From the NCBI GenBank assembly GCA_032622095.1, contig CP136068.1, positions 161,963,465 to 162,027,464 of the forward strand: DNA of 64,000 bases, written 5' to 3'. The DNA comes from Siphonodentalium dalli (Eukaryota > Mollusca > Scaphopoda > Gadilida > Siphonodentaliidae). Under the pieces are notes generated by a model. It was not told the DNA's origin. It was given only the letters and a program-made list of their open reading frames with translations, and made no database searches. A program made the translations under genes and the position numbers. This document shows, in pieces, positions 59,421 to 64,000 of the stretch. Position 1 is the first letter of the stretch, and each line of letters begins with the position of its first letter.

Positions 59421-60120
59421 AAATACCACGGCCCAGACTGTTGATCGGTTCAAAGCCATGCAAGTATATTATTGGGGGAGAACGATCCATTAAGCCTAAG
59501 TCGATGGTTTGTTCACAACAGATGGAGTCATGATACATTATGAAGGATGTTGGAAGGGTCCCCTCAACTATGTTCTTCGACAGTGTATTGTCCCCGCGCT
59601 GTGTCACTTTCATCTTACTGTGTTGTACTATATATAAGACCAAGCACATAATACACATATATATCTTCTTATAAATAAATTATTTCTTGGAAAGTGTCCA
59701 GAGATGTCTTGCCTATTTATACTGACAATTTATTTTTATTCGTGTGGCAAAGGATATGAGGGAGTGATTTGTTATGTTGACTAAGGTGTTAATTTATTAT
59801 GTGAAACATGTATCCCGGGGGATGTATATCGAGTGGACGGAGAAAGTGTTTTCTTTATCATCAGATGGACATAATTTAAACTCCCAATTTTGATAAACCC
59901 GACCAGGAATTATAGAACAACCATCTATATATTCCCAGCAATATTTAGGACATGATAACATTGTTTAACATTTTTAAACAATACCACCCTATCCACATGT
60001 ATGGCTAAACATATCATTGGCATATAGATGAGTTGTTGTAGTTGTTACATTGATGCTGGTCGGGTTTCTCCATATTTAATACTAAAACAGAATGATCCAT
60101 AAGCTACCGTGGCTGGTTTC
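59421..60120. other. Stretch with no recognised gene
   Basis: A minus frame at 59,413-59,658 follows a TATATA-like stretch but has no signature. Nothing else was recognised. Confidence 0.4.
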
Positions 60121-61201
60121 GGACATGGGAAATTGTTTTTTTTTATTTCGTGGCCACGAAATACTAATTAGTGGCGAATTATACCTGATTGATCTTTGCA
60201 TATATCCAGATACATTTACGGTATGGTTACACTTGATGATGTTTTAGAAACAATGCGTACGGTAGCAGATAAGCTACTATAAACCCCTTATGGCGTGGGA
60301 CCCGGGCTCTATGGGGATATGAGCGCCCGATATAAACTAGCCCAGAGAGAACGGGGAAACACGGGTCAGGTGGCTCCAAGACAAACTGAATGTTCATTAG
60401 TTTATACCACAAGGGATCGAATGGGAATGACATTTCACTCGGCATATTGGCCGATTTAAGTCAAATAAGGGGTTTTGTAGGGTGGGCCCAAAAACTAAAT
60501 TATAAATATTCACACCTTTCAACCATACCCGATCCAAAATGGTCGCCGATCAGAAGGGGTCAAATAGGGTATACATTATTTCTCGGTCACTTGACCGATA
60601 TAGATCAAATAAAGGGTGTTGTACGGTGGCTCGCAAAGCAAGCTAAATTTTCACACTTTCAGTTCAATCGAGCGAAAATGATAACCGATCAGAGGGGTCC
60701 ATATATGGTACCATGCAATTGCCCCCCCCCTTTTTAGGTCGAATACAGTGTGAACTAAATATTCACCCGTTTTCACCATCCCCGATCCAAAATGGCCGCC
60801 CCAGATGGGTTCAAATATGGCACCTATACAATTTCTCGGCCCCTTAACCGTTTGATGTGGTATAATTGGTGCTGTAGAGTGGCCCCAAGATATACTGATG
60901 TCGTGGGTGCCCTATATGACCAACCCCCAGGACGGCAGCAACTTTGGATCGGGTTGGTGAAAGGGGTGATTACTTAATTTGTTTTACGGGCCACCCTACA
61001 ACACCCTTTATCTCAAATCGCCGTGGCTCATGCCAAGATGGTGGACAACTACAACCAGATCATCTCTATTCGCTTCCATTACAATGGGACTGACGATCGT
61101 ATATCACAATTAGTTATTTCGTGGCCACGAACTAGTTATTTCGTGGCCACGAATTAGTTATTTTGTGGCCACGAATTAATAAAAAAAATATTCCCATGTC
61201 C
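60121..61201. mobile_element. Inverted-repeat element, 1.08 kb, with internal tandem repeats
   Basis: The ends ggacatgggaaattgttttt and aaatattcccatgtcc are inverted and continue through the palindrome ttcgtggccacgaa, which is triplicated at the right. The interior holds three degenerate copies of about 140 bp with 'ccgatcagaggggtc', 'ttctcggtcacttgaccg' and 'gatccaaaatgg(t/c)cgcc'. Plus frames at 60,390-60,977 follow these repeats and are not recognisable proteins. Confidence 0.75.
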
Positions 61202-61744
61202 TAAAAGTTTTGACTGACACTTACATAAATATGACTAGCAAAATTGTTAGCACACAACTCCGTATTATGCGGTACTTCGTCCTGGCAATACACATTAATT
61301 TTGTCAATTGATGAAAAAACAACATCAATCAATTTTACAACGACATCCTGAAACGTTAGTCATGATAAACATTACATTTGTAGAATAGTGGACATTATCA
61401 CTGAAGCACGTGATTGTGATGTATATGATTGATGTGAACCACATTTTTATCAACTATTGTATCTGGTGTCCTGACTATATTGCAAGTGAATTTGGTAAAA
61501 TAACACGTAGTTACGATAGATTACATGTAAGAGCCATTAAATTCCATCACTGTGAACATTTGAGTAAATTGTCAAACTCTCTATAGGGTCCAACGCTAGT
61601 TTTGTTCGCAACTGTAGTACACTTCCCGTGGAGACTTATCTGACGACACCATTCTCACAAATACATTTCAGAGTCATACTTGACATATGTGCATAATGTC
61701 AACTCGCACCATTCATGAAAAAGCTAATCGTGTTAGTTAATATC
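61202..61744. other. Stretch with no recognised feature
   Basis: AT-rich, with no open frame of note, no palindrome and no repeat seen. Confidence 0.45.
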
Positions 61745-62640
61745 TGTATAACCAGGAAACGCTCTTTAAAGTTTTAAAACCGTCCAAACAATTTGTTTCC
61801 ACTAAAATGTCAGACTGGAAACAAGTAGTCTCTGAAAATAGACCGCCATATTTGATACTTTTGTTAATTTCAACTTGCACATCCACCAGAAGGTTAGTTA
61901 TGAGGATTAATATTTGTATAATAAGCAAACGCTCTTTAAATTCTTAAAACAGTCCAAAAACACCTTTTTCCAATAAAATTTCAACTGGACACAGGTAAGC
62001 TCTGAAAATAGACACGCTATTGATAAATAAACCGTTCGCATGTCGTTTTAGACAATCCGAAATTGCGCGACCGTTGTTTTCGACCAAAGGAATCTGACTT
62101 GTGAAATCAGCGAGGGTGGGGGTAGGGTTAGCTTTTCTGCGATATCTTTACCTCAAAACGATGTATCGAAGTTTTGTTTGTGGCATAATTATGATCAAGA
62201 TATCCTTGTAGATTATTCATGTTCGTCTATATGTGATGTAGCTGATATTAAGAATATACAATACCTTAATATTTGGGAAAGAAAATTGAAAATGCAGTCA
62301 TAAATACAATTCATCTGATGATTTTATGATAAAATTCCACATTAAGATATGTAATTAAGTAATTTGTGGCAAGATCTCTCCATGTTTTTCGATTTCTAAA
62401 AACAAAGAAAGCCACTTACCGAACTTGCTATGCGCAATGGCATGTTTTTTATTACCAGGTGGACGGGGAAAAATAGAGGGGTACACAGACCAAAGCCTCA
62501 CACAAACCTGTTTCCACTAAAATATCAAACTGGAAACAGGTAGATTGTGAAAATAGACACACTGGTGGTATAGAAACTGTTCTCATATCGCTTTTAACAT
62601 TCCGAAAACGCCCGACCATTTTTTTCGACATAAGGAATCC
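61745..62640. repeat. Three diverged copies of a repeat of about 170 bp
   Basis: ttccactaaaatgtcagact, ttccaataaaatttcaactg and ttccactaaaatatcaaact near 61,797, 61,968 and 62,512 each precede gaaaatagac. The last two also share gaccgttgttttcgac / gaccatttttttcgac. Copies two and three are separated by unrelated sequence. Confidence 0.7.
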
Positions 62641-62773
62641 GACTATTTATGGGAAACCATTTAGTTCAGTGATTCCAGTTAAGACTCTTCATGTGTGACA
62701 ACAATATAGTCCTGTTGATATCTAGCATGCGTGCGATAACGTCAACACTTCGGATCCCCATAATTTAGTCAGG

Positions 62774-63102
62774 CCACAGGAGCTTGGAATTTGGTCAAAA
62801 CCCCTCTTTTATTGGCAGAACCACCACCTGGGACCATAGGTCACGGAAGGAACGAAACACGAATTTGTTGCCACCCATTTTGAACTCAACTGTATTCCTA
62901 CAAAAAATATATTTTCACTAAAAACTTTTGGTACCTCTTACACCGTAGATGCCAATCTACAACATTCCATAGGTATATTTTTCCAGTTCTTCGAAAACCT
63001 CACTTTATTTCGGTAATGTATTGTAAATTCACCAACCTATGGTCCCGGGTGGTGGTTCTGCCAATAAAAGAGGGGTTTTGACCAAATTCCAAGCTCCTGT
63101 GG
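62774..63102. mobile_element. MITE with about 67-bp near-perfect TIRs and 5-bp target duplication, 329 bp
   Basis: The left arm begins ccacaggagcttggaatttg and runs to gggaccatagg. The right arm is its inverse (cctatggtcccgggtggtgg to ctcctgtgg). tcagg flanks both sides (62,769-62,773 and 63,103-63,107). It has no coding sequence and was not seen elsewhere in the window. The near-identity of the arms suggests a recent insertion. Confidence 0.9.
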
Positions 63103-63107
63103 TCAGG

Positions 63108-63472
63108 TAGACATACCAAAGACATTGAACTGAAATAATTTCTGTTATGAGCACTTTTAAAATTTAGTTATTGCAGCCGATATTCTCTTTAAATTGAAAG
63201 AAATGTATGGTTCACTTGACAATCGATGTGTGTTGGGGTGTGGTGGTTGATCATGCACCCTTTAGTTAAATACATAGTGTATGCTTATTTGAGTGAATCA
63301 AACATGACGTAGCGTCCTGATGGCGATATAGTCCAAAGAACAAATATTTGTGGGACCAAATACAACTTATTAGGTTTTATAAATTCCCCGATGCCAGAAA
63401 CAATGACGTCGTGTTTTCGTGAATCGGTGGTTGCTGTTGTAATTTCACTAATGAGTTAGTGCAAGAATATAT
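63108..63472. other. Stretch with no recognised feature
   Basis: No repeat or gene seen. Confidence 0.45.
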
Positions 63473-63928
63473 GTGACCCGCCATATCAATTCCAGTCGTA
63501 AGTCGGGATTTTTTTACCCTGTGCCAATGCATTCTCTTATATATGCGAGTCGACCATAGGTCGCCTCGCATATATAAGAGAATGCATTGGCCTAGCAATT
63601 TTTTAAAATTTTAATAATTTGTTCTTGTATTCTTTAACAATTTTATAGTTTCACCCATACAGAGCCCCAGATAAACATGAGCAGACGACACTCTTCTATA
63701 TGCTTCTATATATGTGTGGGGCTCCCTGCAGGGTAATGGATGTTTTTTATTTTATGTCCTAAAAATTATAAGAAACATTTATTTAAAACAATGATAAACA
63801 ATTGTTAGGCCAATGCATTCTCTTATATATGCGAGGCGACCTATGGTCGACTCGCATATATAAGATAATGCATTGGCACAGGGTAAAAAAAATCCCGACT
63901 TACGACTGGATTTGATATGGCGGGTCAC
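63473..63928. mobile_element. MITE, outer family A, second complete copy, with nested cassette
   Basis: The ends gtgacccgccatatcaattc and gatttgatatggcgggtcac are inverted; atat flanks both sides. The cassette occupies 63,517-63,883 with the same central orientation as at 8,909. The sequence is very close to the copy at 8,864-9,321, so both are recent. Confidence 0.9.
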
Positions 63929-64000
63929 ATATATAGCATTTAACTAATATGCAATACGTAAAGCGTGTGCGAAAAACAAAACACTCAACACATTAACCCC
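63929..64000. other. Fragment inverse to 39,260-39,330
   Basis: caatacgtaaagcgtgtgcg and aaaacactcaac are the inverse of gagtgttttgcctatcgcac / acgctttacgcactg near 39,280. This is a piece of another dispersed repeat cut by the window edge. Confidence 0.55.

Noticed and set aside
8917-63598. Recurring short frames ending PRIYKRMHW or CILLYMR
   Set aside because: Translations of the hairpin cassette, not a protein family.
1-64000. Retrovirus-like, LTR or Polinton-type fossils
   Set aside because: No long terminal repeats or capsid, envelope, protease, integrase or polymerase signatures were recognised; the only reverse-transcriptase-linked remnant is the LINE end at 36.9-37.7 kb.

Overview
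The window is animal nuclear DNA, AT-rich and repeat-dense, with one clearly recognisable protein-coding gene. I infer a marine mollusc, probably a bivalve. The evidence is a NACHT-WD40 (NWD1/NWD2-like) gene split by introns, very many small inverted-repeat DNA elements, frequent TACATGTA-type words, and a 5S-rRNA-derived repeat whose conserved half reads like a molluscan 5S (AAGTTAAGCAACGTCG type). The species call is inference. No prokaryotic feature, CRISPR array, intact rRNA or tRNA gene, or retrovirus-like or other virus-like fossil was recognised.

Layout. 1-3925 is a 30-bp satellite that runs in from the left, and 4560-5920 is a 24-bp satellite. 5.9-26.4 kb is a gene-poor graveyard of non-autonomous DNA elements, tandem duplications, one tRNA-derived SINE (18.2-18.65 kb), a 383-bp tandem array (20-22.2 kb) and a clean hAT-like insertion (24,013-24,751, with 8-bp target duplications). 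26,841-43,955 on the minus strand holds seven exons, the 3' part of an NWD-family gene: a DUF4062/TIR-like N-terminal region, a NACHT ATPase, winged-helix/helical regions, WD40 repeats and a C-terminal CVLS (CaaX-type) tail. All seven exons join in frame into 1,603 codons plus a stop. The first coding exon, expected upstream at higher coordinates, was not found. 44-64 kb is again repeat country. It holds several copies of a double-hairpin cassette, a 3.6-kb TIR-bounded element, a 5S-derived insertion with a visible empty site, several other inverted-repeat elements, and one weak candidate for a small secreted protein (58.6-58.9 kb, minus).

The most unusual signal is in the NWD-like gene. Five of its seven visible 3' splice sites have been duplicated, with the first bases of the exon, into the upstream intron. 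Three are tandem arrays with periods of 150 bp, about 70 bp and 86 bp, and two are single copies displaced by about 161 and 371 bp. The introns also carry unrelated minisatellites of 20, 23, 24, 26 and about 120 bp. A second notable pattern is a cassette of two near-perfect hairpins (core gccaatgcattctcttat) that sits inside at least two different outer TIR elements, occurs as halves, has an inverted centre in one copy, and has a relative amplified as a satellite within an intron of the gene.
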